Below are positions 26,487 through 34,087 of a stretch of DNA of 64,000 nucleotides, piece after piece. The notes under the pieces were generated by a model. It did no database searches. It was not told the origin of the DNA and worked only from the letters and a program-made list of their open reading frames with translations. Each line of letters starts with the position of its first letter. Position 1 is the stretch's first letter. Origin of the DNA: Pseudoduganella lutea (GTDB lineage: Bacteria > Pseudomonadota > Gammaproteobacteria > Burkholderiales > Burkholderiaceae_D); the NCBI RefSeq assembly GCF_004209755.1, contig NZ_CP035913.1, forward strand, positions 3,658,001 to 3,722,000, written 5' to 3'. The translations under genes were made by a program, and so were the position numbers.

Positions 26487-27086
26487 ATGAGCCGTCATCT
26501 CCGCATCGTCGTAGTTCACCCTCCTCACGAAAGTGATGCGTCGCTGCGTGCCGCCGCGCTGCACGAAGGCCTTCACGAGGCCGGATACGAGCTGGTGGCA
26601 TCGCTGCCGGCCGATTTTCATCTGCCCGAGGAGATCGCCCGCCTGCAGCCGGACATGATCATCGTCGATGCCGAGTCCGATGCGCGCGACGTGCTGGAAC
26701 ACATCGTCGTGGCCACCCGCGACGAGCGCCGCCCCATCGTCATGTTCACAGAGGACGACAAGCAGTCGTCGATGGACGCGGCGATGGAGGCGGGCGTCTC
26801 GGCCTACATCGTCGCCGGCCTGAAGCCGGAGCGCATCAAGCCGGTGCTCAGCGTGGCGCTGGCGCGCTTTCGCAAGGAGCAGAAGCTGCTGGACGAGCTG
26901 CAGGACACGAAACTCAAGCTGGCCGAGCGCAAGGTCGTCGACCGTGCCAAGGGCCTCCTGATGAGCCGCCACGGCATGACGGAGGAGCAGGCCTACCAGC
27001 GCCTGCGGACGATGGCGATGAACAAGAACCTGAAGCTGGCCGAGATCGCCCAGCGGATACTGGATGTGGAGGACTTGCTGGGTTGA
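26487..27086 (+). CDS. nasT: NasT-type response regulator with RNA-binding ANTAR domain
   Basis: A 199-residue protein. An N-terminal pseudo-receiver domain ('MIIVDAESDARDVLEHI', Asp at about 61; 'PIVMFTEDDKQSSMDAAMEAGVSAYIVAGL') is followed by a helical linker and a C-terminal ANTAR domain at about residues 135-199: 'LKLAERKVVDRAKGLLMSRHGMTEEQAYQRLRTMAMNKNLKLAEIAQRIL'. ANTAR domains bind paired hexaloop RNA hairpins and prevent terminator formation. NasT is held inactive by NasS without nitrate. The expected target lies in the narK leader 1.4 kb downstream. It has a sigma54 promoter and precedes nasS by 33 bp. Confidence 0.92.
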   Translation: MSRHLRIVVVHPPHESDASLRAAALHEGLHEAGYELVASLPADFHLPEEIARLQPDMIIVDAESDARDVLEHIVVATRDERRPIVMFTEDDKQSSMDAAMEAGVSAYIVAGLKPERIKPVLSVALARFRKEQKLLDELQDTKLKLAERKVVDRAKGLLMSRHGMTEEQAYQRLRTMAMNKNLKLAEIAQRILDVEDLLG

Positions 27087-27119
27087 CGCGCTGTCAATGC
27101 GCACCTGGCCGGAGCAGTC

Positions 27120-28265
27120 ATGCAAATCGAAAAAACAACCGTCAACATAGGCTTCAACCCGCTGACCGACTGCGCCTCGGTCGTCATGGCATCGATGCTG
27201 GGCTTCGACGAGAAGCACGGCATCCGCATCGTGCTGTCCCGCGAAACGTCGTGGGCCGGCGTGCGCGACAAGCTGATGACCGGCGAACTCGATGCCGCGC
27301 ACGCCCTGTATGGCCTTGTCTACGGCACCCAGCTGGGCATCGGCGCGCAGCCGCGCGACATGGCCGTGCTGATGAACCTGAACCGCAACGGGCAGGCCAT
27401 CACGCTGTCGCGCCGCCTGGCGGAGCAGGGCGCCACCGATGGCGCGTCGCTGGCCACGTTGATGGCCAGGGACGTTGGCGAGCCCCGGCGCAAGTATGTC
27501 TTTGCCCAGACTTTCCCGACCGGCACGCATGCGATGTGGCTGTATTACTGGCTCGCCGCCCATGGCATCCATCCCATGCAGGACGTGCGGGCGATCACCG
27601 TGCCGCCATCGCAGATGGTCTACAACCTGGCCGAGGGCCATATGGACGGCTTCTGCGCCGGCGATCCCTGGGGCCACCAGGCCGTCATCGACGGCGTCGG
27701 CGTCACCGCCGCGGCCAGCCAGGAGATCTGGCCCGACCACCCCGAGAAAGTGCTGGGTGCCTCCCTCGACTTCGTCCAGGCGCACCCGAACACGTGCCGC
27801 GCGCTGATCGCCGCCGTGCTGGAGGCCAGCCGGTGGATCGACGCGAGCGATGAAAACCGCCGCGCCACGGCCGAAATCATCGCCGCCGTGCCGTTCGTGA
27901 ACACCGACAAGGCGGCGATCCTGCCCCGCATGCTGGGCCGCTACGACAATGGCATCGGCCGCGAGTGGCAAGACGAGCACCCCATGTGCTTCCACCAGGA
28001 TGGCCAGGCGAACTACCCGTGGCTGTCGGACGGCATGTGGTTCATGACCCAGTTCCGCCGCTGGGGGCTGCTGAAAACCGACCCGGATTACCAGGCGGTG
28101 GCGCAGTCCGTCACCCAGCTGCGGCTGTACCGCGAGGCGGCCGAATTGGCCGGCGTGGCAGTGCCGGCCGGCGTGCTGCGCAGCTCGACGCTGGTCGATG
28201 GCCACACCTGGGATGGCACGGACCCGGCCCGCTACGCGGCCTCCTTTGCCATCCACCAGCGCTGA
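27120..28265 (+). CDS. nasS: NasS-type nitrate sensor (NrtA/CmpA-like, cytoplasmic)
   Basis: A 381-residue protein of the NrtA/CmpA nitrate/bicarbonate-binding family: 'VNIGFNPLTDCASVVMASMLGFDEKHGI', 'YNLAEGHMDGFCAGDPWGHQAVIDGVG', 'HPMCFHQDGQANYPWLSDGMWFMTQFRRWG'. It lacks any signal peptide, which separates NasS sensors from periplasmic NrtA transport proteins. With the adjacent NasT this is the nitrate/nitrite-responsive pair: nitrate binding to NasS frees NasT for antitermination. Gene order nasT-nasS is the reverse of some alphaproteobacterial clusters. Confidence 0.9.
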   Translation: MQIEKTTVNIGFNPLTDCASVVMASMLGFDEKHGIRIVLSRETSWAGVRDKLMTGELDAAHALYGLVYGTQLGIGAQPRDMAVLMNLNRNGQAITLSRRLAEQGATDGASLATLMARDVGEPRRKYVFAQTFPTGTHAMWLYYWLAAHGIHPMQDVRAITVPPSQMVYNLAEGHMDGFCAGDPWGHQAVIDGVGVTAAASQEIWPDHPEKVLGASLDFVQAHPNTCRALIAAVLEASRWIDASDENRRATAEIIAAVPFVNTDKAAILPRMLGRYDNGIGREWQDEHPMCFHQDGQANYPWLSDGMWFMTQFRRWGLLKTDPDYQAVAQSVTQLRLYREAAELAGVAVPAGVLRSSTLVDGHTWDGTDPARYAASFAIHQR

Positions 28266-28274
28266 ACGCTGCAT

Positions 28275-28312
28275 TGCACCATAAGCGGGCGGCGCTGCAC
28301 CGCAAACTTGCA
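28275..28312. promoter_or_regulatory. Two candidate NtrC-like enhancer sites upstream of narK
   Basis: TGCACC-ATAAG-CGGGCG (28275-28291) and TGCACC-GCAAA-CTTGCA (28296-28312) fit the enteric NtrC consensus TGCACC-N5-GGTGCA at 9 and 10 of 12 positions. Their centres are 21 bp apart (two helical turns), about 110-130 bp before the predicted start, the usual enhancer distance for a sigma54 promoter. Confidence 0.4.
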
Positions 28313-28386
28313 CGCCGCTCCCCATTTGCCTCCCCAATCCCCCGCGTCGCTGCGTCGCTCCCTCTGTAACGAGCTGATAAGACAGC

Positions 28387-28402
28387 TGGCACGCCTCTTG
28401 CA
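28387..28402 (+). promoter_or_regulatory. Sigma54 (-24/-12) promoter of the narK-nirBD-nasBC operon
   Basis: TGGCACGCCTCTTGCA is a full match to TGGCACG-N4-TTGCW, with GG at 28388-28389 and GC at 28400-28401, 10 bp apart. Transcription should start near 28413, giving a 160-nt leader before narK. Dependence on RpoN and an enhancer-binding activator such as NtrC would follow. Confidence 0.88.
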
Positions 28403-28447
28403 AAGTACAGGGCAAGAGGTCAATGACGATCTCCCGAACATTGCATG

Positions 28448-28487
28448 GCCGTCCCAATGGCGGGGCGGCATCAGGACAACGGCGTCC
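28448..28487 (+). promoter_or_regulatory. Tandem ANTAR-type hexaloop hairpins (NasT binding site) in the narK leader
   Basis: Hairpin P1 at 28448-28469 has an 8-bp stem GCCGTCCC/GGGGCGGC (one G-U pair) and the six-base loop AATGGC. Hairpin P2 at 28474-28487 has stem GGAC/GTCC and the loop AACGGC. Both loops have A at position 1 and G at position 4, the known ANTAR recognition rule, and they are separated by 4 nt. P2 uses bases 28481-28487 that also form the terminator's 5' arm. Confidence 0.88.
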
Positions 28488-28541
28488 GAGCAGTACTCAC
28501 GAAACATGTTTTCGCGGGACTGCCCGGGCGCCTTTTTTTTT
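28481..28541 (+). terminator. Regulated intrinsic terminator in the narK leader
   Basis: Left arm GGCGTCCGAGCAGT (28481-28494) pairs with ACTGCCCGGGCGCC (28519-28532) with one mismatch and one G-U pair. Nine T follow at 28533-28541. Its left arm overlaps hairpin P2, so the two structures are mutually exclusive: NasT binding to P1-P2 would disable termination and let RNA polymerase reach narK at 28574. Confidence 0.85.
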
Positions 28542-28573
28542 GCTTTGTAGCCTACAACAACAGGGATCACAAA

Positions 28574-29887
28574 ATGACCAGCGACCTGACCCGCAAAGCT
28601 GACAGCATCAAGCTCTTCTCGCTTGCCACGCCGCAGATGCGTGCATTCCACCTGGCGTGGCTGGCGTTCTTCGCCTGCTTCTTCGCCTGGTTCGCCTGCG
28701 CCCCGCTGATGCCGGTGATCAAAGGCGAATTCGGCCTGACGGCCGCACAAATCGCCAACATCAACATCGCCGCAGTGGCGATCACGATCGTGGTGCGCAT
28801 GATCATCGGTCCGATGTGCGACCGTTACGGCCCACGCAAGGCCCACACCGCGCTGCTGATCTTCGGCTCGATCCCCGTGTTTGGCGTGGCCGCATCGCAA
28901 AGCTACGAGAGCTTCCTGTTCTTCCGCATGCTGATCGGTGCGATCGGCGCCAGCTTCGTCATCACCCAGTACCACACGTCGGTGATGTTCGGCCCGCGCG
29001 TGGTGGGTACCGCCAACGCGGCCACCGCGGGCTGGGGCAATGCGGGCGGCGGTGTCACGCAAGCCACCATGCCGCTGATCCTGGCCGCGATCCTGATGCT
29101 GGGCGTGTCGGAAACGATGGGCTGGCGCCTCGCGCTGATCGTGCCGGGCGTGCTGATGATCGTCGTGGGCGCGCTGTACTGGAAGTTCACGCAGGATTGC
29201 CCGCAAGGTAACTACGCCGAGCTGCGCAAGGCGGGCATCGAACTTGAAGGCGGCAAGAAGGGCGGCTGGGAAAGCTTCAAGCTGGCCGCCGCGAACTATC
29301 GCGTCTGGCTGCTGTTCATCACGTATGGCGCCTGCTTCGGCGTGGAACTGTTCATCCACAACGTGGCCGCCACCTACTACGTCGACCAGTTCGACATGTC
29401 GCTGAAACAGGCCGGCCTGGCCGCCGGCAGCTTCGGCCTGCTGGCACTGTTTGCCCGTGCCCTGGGCGGCATCGTGTCCGACAAGATGGCCCTGCGCGGC
29501 AGCCTGAATGCCCGCGTCACGCTGCTGTTCATCCTGATGCTGGGCGAAGGCGCTGGCCTGATCTGGTTCGCCAAGGCCGATACCGCCACGGTCGCCATCT
29601 TCGCCATGCTGTCCTTCGGCATGTGCGTGCACATGGCCTGCGGCGCCACCTACGCGCTGGTGCCGTTCATCGACAAGCGGGCGCTGGGTGGTGTCACCGG
29701 CATCATCGGCGCGGGCGGCAATGTGGGTGCCGTCGCCGCCGGCTTCCTGATGAAGGGCGTGGGCAGCACGCAGCAGACGCTGTCGATCCTGGGCTTCCTG
29801 GTGCTGATCTCGGCCGCCTGCGCCATCGCGCTGCGGTTCTCGGCCGCCACCAACGAAGAACATGCGCTGGCCCGCGCCGCCGCCTGA
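28574..29887 (+). CDS. narK: Nitrate/nitrite transporter, NarK/NasA type (MFS)
   Basis: A 437-residue major facilitator with about 12 membrane segments. The nitrate signatures are visible: 'GWGNAGGGVTQATMP' in the first half and 'GIIGAGGNVGAVAAGFLM' in the second, each within a transmembrane helix; charged motifs such as 'MIIGPMCDRYGPRK' lie in the cytoplasmic loop. It imports nitrate, probably as nitrate/proton symport or nitrate/nitrite exchange. AGGGA precedes the ATG at 28574. It is the first gene of the assimilation operon and lies behind the NasT-controlled leader. nirB follows after 41 bp. Confidence 0.93.
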   Translation: MTSDLTRKADSIKLFSLATPQMRAFHLAWLAFFACFFAWFACAPLMPVIKGEFGLTAAQIANINIAAVAITIVVRMIIGPMCDRYGPRKAHTALLIFGSIPVFGVAASQSYESFLFFRMLIGAIGASFVITQYHTSVMFGPRVVGTANAATAGWGNAGGGVTQATMPLILAAILMLGVSETMGWRLALIVPGVLMIVVGALYWKFTQDCPQGNYAELRKAGIELEGGKKGGWESFKLAAANYRVWLLFITYGACFGVELFIHNVAATYYVDQFDMSLKQAGLAAGSFGLLALFARALGGIVSDKMALRGSLNARVTLLFILMLGEGAGLIWFAKADTATVAIFAMLSFGMCVHMACGATYALVPFIDKRALGGVTGIIGAGGNVGAVAAGFLMKGVGSTQQTLSILGFLVLISAACAIALRFSAATNEEHALARAAA

Positions 29888-29928
29888 TTTGAACATTGAA
29901 TACTGATTACTGAGTCCCGGAGCACAAA

Positions 29929-32454
29929 ATGAAAATCGTCGTCATCGGTCATGGCATGGTTGGCCACAAATTCCTCGAAAGCCTGGCGGACAATCCCGTC
30001 GCCGACATGCATGTCACGGTGCTGTGCGAAGAACCACGGCCGGCCTACGACCGCGTGCACCTGTCGGAATTCTTCAGCGGCAAGAGCGCGGACGACCTGT
30101 CGCTGGTGAAGCCGGGCTTCTTCGATCGTTCCGACATGGTGCTGCGCCTGAATGCGCGCGCCGAGTCGATCGACCTGCAAGGCAAGACGGTGACCGCCAG
30201 CACCGGCGAAGTGCTCCCTTACGACAAGCTCGTCATGGCCACCGGGTCCTTCCCGTTCGTGCCGCCGATCGAAGGCCGCGACCGCAAGGACTGCTTCGTC
30301 TACCGCACCATCGAAGACCTGGAAGGCATGGCCGAAGCGGGCGCGCGCCTGAAGACGGGTGTCGTCATCGGCGGTGGCCTGCTGGGCCTGGAATGCGCGA
30401 AAGCGCTGCGCGACCTGGGCCTGATCACGCACGTGGTCGAATTCGCGCCGCGCCTGATGGCCGTGCAGGTCGACGATGGCGGTGGCCGCATCCTGCGCAA
30501 CAAGATCGCCGAACTGGGCGTAACCGTCCACACGGGCAAGAACACCACCGCCATCGTCGATGGCGAAGAGGGCGCCCACCGCATGCAGTTCGCCGACGGC
30601 ACGCACCTGGACGTGGACATGATCGTGTTCTCCGCCGGCATTCGCCCGCGCGACCAGCTGGCCAAGGAAGCCGGCCTGGCCGTGGGCCCGCGCGGCGGCA
30701 TCACGATCGACAACCAGTGCCGCACCTCCGATCCGGATGTGTACGCGATCGGCGAATGCGCGCTGTGGAACGGCATGATCTACGGCCTCGTCGCGCCGGG
30801 CTACGACATGGCCCGCGTGGTGGCGAAGCAGCTGTCTGGCCAGGCCGCCGAATTCGCCGGCGCCGACATGAGCACGAAGCTGAAGCTGATGGGCGTGGAC
30901 GTGGCCTCGATCGGCGACCCGCACGGCAAGGTGGAAGGCGCGCGCAGCTACCAGTTCACCGACGAGCGCAAGCAGGTCTACAAGAAGATCGTCGTGTCCG
31001 ATTGCGGCAAGTACCTGCTGGGCGGCGTGATGGTCGGCGACGCCGGCGAATACGGCACGCTGCTGCAGATGATGCTGAACCGGATCGAGCTGCCCGAGTC
31101 GCCCGAATTCCTGATCCTGCCGCAATCCGATGGCAAGGCGAAACCGGGCCTGGGCGTGGATTCGCTGCCGGACGCCGCGCAGATCTGCTCGTGCAACAAC
31201 GTGACCAAGGGCGCGATCTGCGCCGCGGTGGCAGACGGCGCCACGTCGATCGGTGCGCTGAAGAGCTGCACCAACGCCGGCACCTCGTGCGGCGGCTGCG
31301 TGCCGCTGGTCACGCAGGTCATGAAGGCCGAGATGAAGAAGCAGGGCATGGATGTCAACAACCATGTCTGCGAACACTTCCCGCACTCGCGCCAGGAACT
31401 GTTCCACATCATCCGCGCCGGCAATATCAAGACCTTCGACGAACTGCTGGCCCAGCATGGCAAGGGCCTCGGTTGCGACGTTTGCAAGCCGCTGGCCGGC
31501 TCGATCCTGGCCACGTGCTGGAACGATTTCGTGCTGAAGAAGGAACACGCCAGCCTGCAGGACACGAACGACTACTACCTGGGCAACATCCAGAAGGATG
31601 GCACGTACTCGGTGGTGCCGCGCATGCCGGGTGGCGAAGTGACGCCCGACGGCCTGATCGCCGTGGGCCAGGTGGCCAAGAAATATGGCCTGTACACCAA
31701 GATCACGGGCGGCCAGCGCGTCGACCTGTTCGGTGCCCGCGTCGATGAACTGCCATCGATCTGGGAAGAGCTGATCGCCGCCGGCTTCGAGACCGGTCAC
31801 GCCTACGGCAAGTCGCTGCGCACCGTGAAGTCGTGCGTGGGTTCCACCTGGTGCCGCTATGGCGTGGACGACAGCGTGGGCCTGGCGATCGAACTGGAGA
31901 ACCGCTACAAGGGCCTGCGCACGCCGCACAAGATCAAGTTCGGCGTATCGGGTTGCACCCGCGAGTGCGCCGAGGCGCAAGGCAAGGACGTGGGCATCAT
32001 CGCCACCGAAAAGGGCTGGAACCTGTACGTGTGCGGCAACGGCGGCATGAAGCCGCGCCACGCCGAACTGTTCGCCTCCGACCTGGACAAGGAAACGCTG
32101 ATCAAGTACGTCGACCGCTTCCTGATGTTCTACAGCCGCACGGCCGACCGCCTGCAGCGCACCAGCACGTGGCGCGACAACCTGGAAGGCGGCCTGGAAT
32201 ACCTGCAGGACGTGGTCATCAACGACAAGCTCGAACTGGCTGCCGAACTGGAAGCGGACATGCAGCGCGTGGTCGATACCTACCTCTGCGAGTGGAAGGA
32301 AGCCGTGAACAATCCGGAAACGCGCGCCCGCTTCCGTCACTTCGTCAACAGCGAGAAGAAGGACGAGAACGTGGTGTTCATCGAGGAGCGTGGCCAGATC
32401 CGGCCCGCCACCGTGCAGGAAAAGAAGCGCGTCATTCCCATCAAAGCCGCTTGA
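29929..32454 (+). CDS. nirB: Assimilatory nitrite reductase [NAD(P)H], large subunit
   Basis: An 841-residue enzyme reducing nitrite to ammonium in the cytoplasm. Domain order: FAD/NAD-binding oxidoreductase (residues 1-about 300; 'VVIGGGLLGLECAKALRDLG'), a C-terminal reductase domain, a BFD-type [2Fe-2S] domain ('QICSCNNVTKGAICAAV', 'TSCGGC'), then the siroheme/[4Fe-4S] nitrite reductase region with 'KSCVGSTWCRYG' and 'FGVSGCTRECAEAQGKDVG' supplying the cluster cysteines. GGAG lies 9 nt before the ATG. NirD is the next gene and the partner subunit. Confidence 0.96.
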   Translation: MKIVVIGHGMVGHKFLESLADNPVADMHVTVLCEEPRPAYDRVHLSEFFSGKSADDLSLVKPGFFDRSDMVLRLNARAESIDLQGKTVTASTGEVLPYDKLVMATGSFPFVPPIEGRDRKDCFVYRTIEDLEGMAEAGARLKTGVVIGGGLLGLECAKALRDLGLITHVVEFAPRLMAVQVDDGGGRILRNKIAELGVTVHTGKNTTAIVDGEEGAHRMQFADGTHLDVDMIVFSAGIRPRDQLAKEAGLAVGPRGGITIDNQCRTSDPDVYAIGECALWNGMIYGLVAPGYDMARVVAKQLSGQAAEFAGADMSTKLKLMGVDVASIGDPHGKVEGARSYQFTDERKQVYKKIVVSDCGKYLLGGVMVGDAGEYGTLLQMMLNRIELPESPEFLILPQSDGKAKPGLGVDSLPDAAQICSCNNVTKGAICAAVADGATSIGALKSCTNAGTSCGGCVPLVTQVMKAEMKKQGMDVNNHVCEHFPHSRQELFHIIRAGNIKTFDELLAQHGKGLGCDVCKPLAGSILATCWNDFVLKKEHASLQDTNDYYLGNIQKDGTYSVVPRMPGGEVTPDGLIAVGQVAKKYGLYTKITGGQRVDLFGARVDELPSIWEELIAAGFETGHAYGKSLRTVKSCVGSTWCRYGVDDSVGLAIELENRYKGLRTPHKIKFGVSGCTRECAEAQGKDVGIIATEKGWNLYVCGNGGMKPRHAELFASDLDKETLIKYVDRFLMFYSRTADRLQRTSTWRDNLEGGLEYLQDVVINDKLELAAELEADMQRVVDTYLCEWKEAVNNPETRARFRHFVNSEKKDENVVFIEERGQIRPATVQEKKRVIPIKAA

Positions 32455-32498
32455 TCGAGTTGTCGAAATCAAACCTGAACAGCTGACTAGGAGCCATC

Positions 32499-32849
32499 AT
32501 GAAACGTGAAAACGAAGCCGCCAACTGGACCGCGATCTGCGGCGTGGAAGACATCGTGCCGAACACCGGCGTGTGCGCCCTGCTGAACAACGAGCAGGTG
32601 GCCGTGTTCCGCCTGCATGACGGCACCGACACGCGTGTGTTCGCCATCGGGAACTACGATCCGAACTCGGAAGCGTCCGTGCTGTCGCGCGGCCTGGTGG
32701 GCAGCCTGGGCGAGCGCCTCGTCGTGGCTTCGCCGATCTACAAGCACCATTTTGACCTGCAGACGGGCGAATGCCTGGAAGCGCCGGAAAACTCGGTACC
32801 CACCTGGCCGGCACGGATCGAAGCCGGCAAGGTATGGGTCGGGGCCTGA
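32499..32849 (+). CDS. nirD: Nitrite reductase [NAD(P)H], small subunit
   Basis: A 116-residue NirD, the Rieske-like-fold partner of NirB: 'WTAICGVEDIVPNTGVCALLNNEQVAVFRLHDG', 'FAIGNYDPNSEASVLSRGLVGSLGERLVVASPIYKHHFDLQTGECLEAPENSVPTWPARIEAG'. As usual for NirD, the Rieske cluster ligands are missing. TAGGAG lies upstream, and the gap from nirB is 44 bp. The stop precedes the nasB ATG by 10 bp. Confidence 0.95.
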   Translation: MKRENEAANWTAICGVEDIVPNTGVCALLNNEQVAVFRLHDGTDTRVFAIGNYDPNSEASVLSRGLVGSLGERLVVASPIYKHHFDLQTGECLEAPENSVPTWPARIEAGKVWVGA

Positions 32850-32859
32850 GGCAGACATC

Positions 32860-34065
32860 ATGAAACCCGCCCTGGTCGTCATCGGCAACGGCATGGCCGG
32901 CATGCGCACGGTCGAGGAGCTGCTCGCGCTGGCCCCCGACCTGTACGAGATCACCGTGTTCGGCGCCGAACCGCACGGCAACTACAACCGAATCCTGCTG
33001 TCACCCGTGCTGGCCGGCGAAAAGTCGGTCGACGACATCATGCTCAACACGCGCGAATGGTATGACGCGAACGGCATCACGCTGCACGCCGGCGACCCGG
33101 TGGTGCACATCGACCGCCGCCGCCGCATCGTGCGTGCGCAGTCCGGCCATGAAGTGCGCTATGACCGGCTGCTGATTGCGACCGGGTCGAAGCCGTTCAT
33201 CATTCCCGTGCCGGGCCACGAGCTGCCCGGCGTGCTGGCGTTTCGCGATATCGCCGACGTCGAGGGCATGATGGCCGCCGCGCGCGACCACAAGCACGCC
33301 GTCGTCATCGGCGGTGGCCTGCTGGGGCTGGAGGCCGCCAACGGCCTGCTGAAGCAGGGCATGGCGGTCACGGTGGTGCACGTGACTGATGCGCTGATGA
33401 ACCAGCAGCTCGACAAGCCGGCCGCGCAACTGCTGCAGCGCGCGCTCGAGGCACGCGGCCTCACATTCATGCTGGAAGCGCAGACCGCCGAGATCGTCGG
33501 CCCCGACCGCGTCACAGCCGTGCGCTTCAAGGATGGCACCGAAATCCCGGCGGACCTGGTGGTGATGACGGCCGGCGTACGCCCGAACATCGAGCTGGCG
33601 AAATCGGCCGGCCTGCATTGCGAGCGGGCCATCGTGGTCGACGACACGCTGCAATCGTACGATCCGCGCGTGTACGCGGTGGGCGAGTGCGTGCAGCACC
33701 GCCGTGCCACGTTCGGCCTCGTCGCGCCGATCTGGGAGCAGGCCAAGGTCTGCGCCGCCCACCTGGCCGGCGCCGGCCACCGCCGCTATGTGCAGCAGGC
33801 GTCGCCCACGCGGCTGAAAGTGACCGGCATCGAGCTGTATTCGGTGGGCGACTTCATCGGCGCCGAAGGCAGCGAAGACCTGGTGCTGCGCGACGCCCGC
33901 CGCGGCGTCTATAAACGGCTGGTGCTGGATGGTCCGTGCCTGGTGGGCGCCGTGCTGTATGGCGACGTGCAGGACGGGCCGTGGTATTTCGACCTGATCC
34001 AGCGCGGCGCCGACATCAGCGCGATGCGCCACCAGCTGCTGTTCGGCCCCGCGCTCGCCGCATAA
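32860..34065 (+). CDS. nasB: FAD/NAD-dependent oxidoreductase, probable nitrate reductase electron-transfer subunit (NasB-like)
   Basis: A 401-residue pyridine nucleotide-disulfide oxidoreductase-fold protein: 'PALVVIGNGMAGMRTVEELL' (FAD), 'HAVVIGGGLLGLEAANGLLKQG' (NAD), 'GVRPNIELAKSAGL' and 'YAVGECVQHRRATFGLVAPIWEQAKV'. It closely resembles the N-terminal FAD module of NirB encoded just upstream but lacks the Fe-S and siroheme domains. Position between nirD and the nitrate reductase indicates that it passes NAD(P)H electrons to NasC. A function with NirBD cannot be excluded. ATG at 32860, 10 bp after nirD. Confidence 0.8.
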   Translation: MKPALVVIGNGMAGMRTVEELLALAPDLYEITVFGAEPHGNYNRILLSPVLAGEKSVDDIMLNTREWYDANGITLHAGDPVVHIDRRRRIVRAQSGHEVRYDRLLIATGSKPFIIPVPGHELPGVLAFRDIADVEGMMAAARDHKHAVVIGGGLLGLEAANGLLKQGMAVTVVHVTDALMNQQLDKPAAQLLQRALEARGLTFMLEAQTAEIVGPDRVTAVRFKDGTEIPADLVVMTAGVRPNIELAKSAGLHCERAIVVDDTLQSYDPRVYAVGECVQHRRATFGLVAPIWEQAKVCAAHLAGAGHRRYVQQASPTRLKVTGIELYSVGDFIGAEGSEDLVLRDARRGVYKRLVLDGPCLVGAVLYGDVQDGPWYFDLIQRGADISAMRHQLLFGPALAA

Positions 34066-34087
34066 AATCTCAAGTATTGGAACCATC

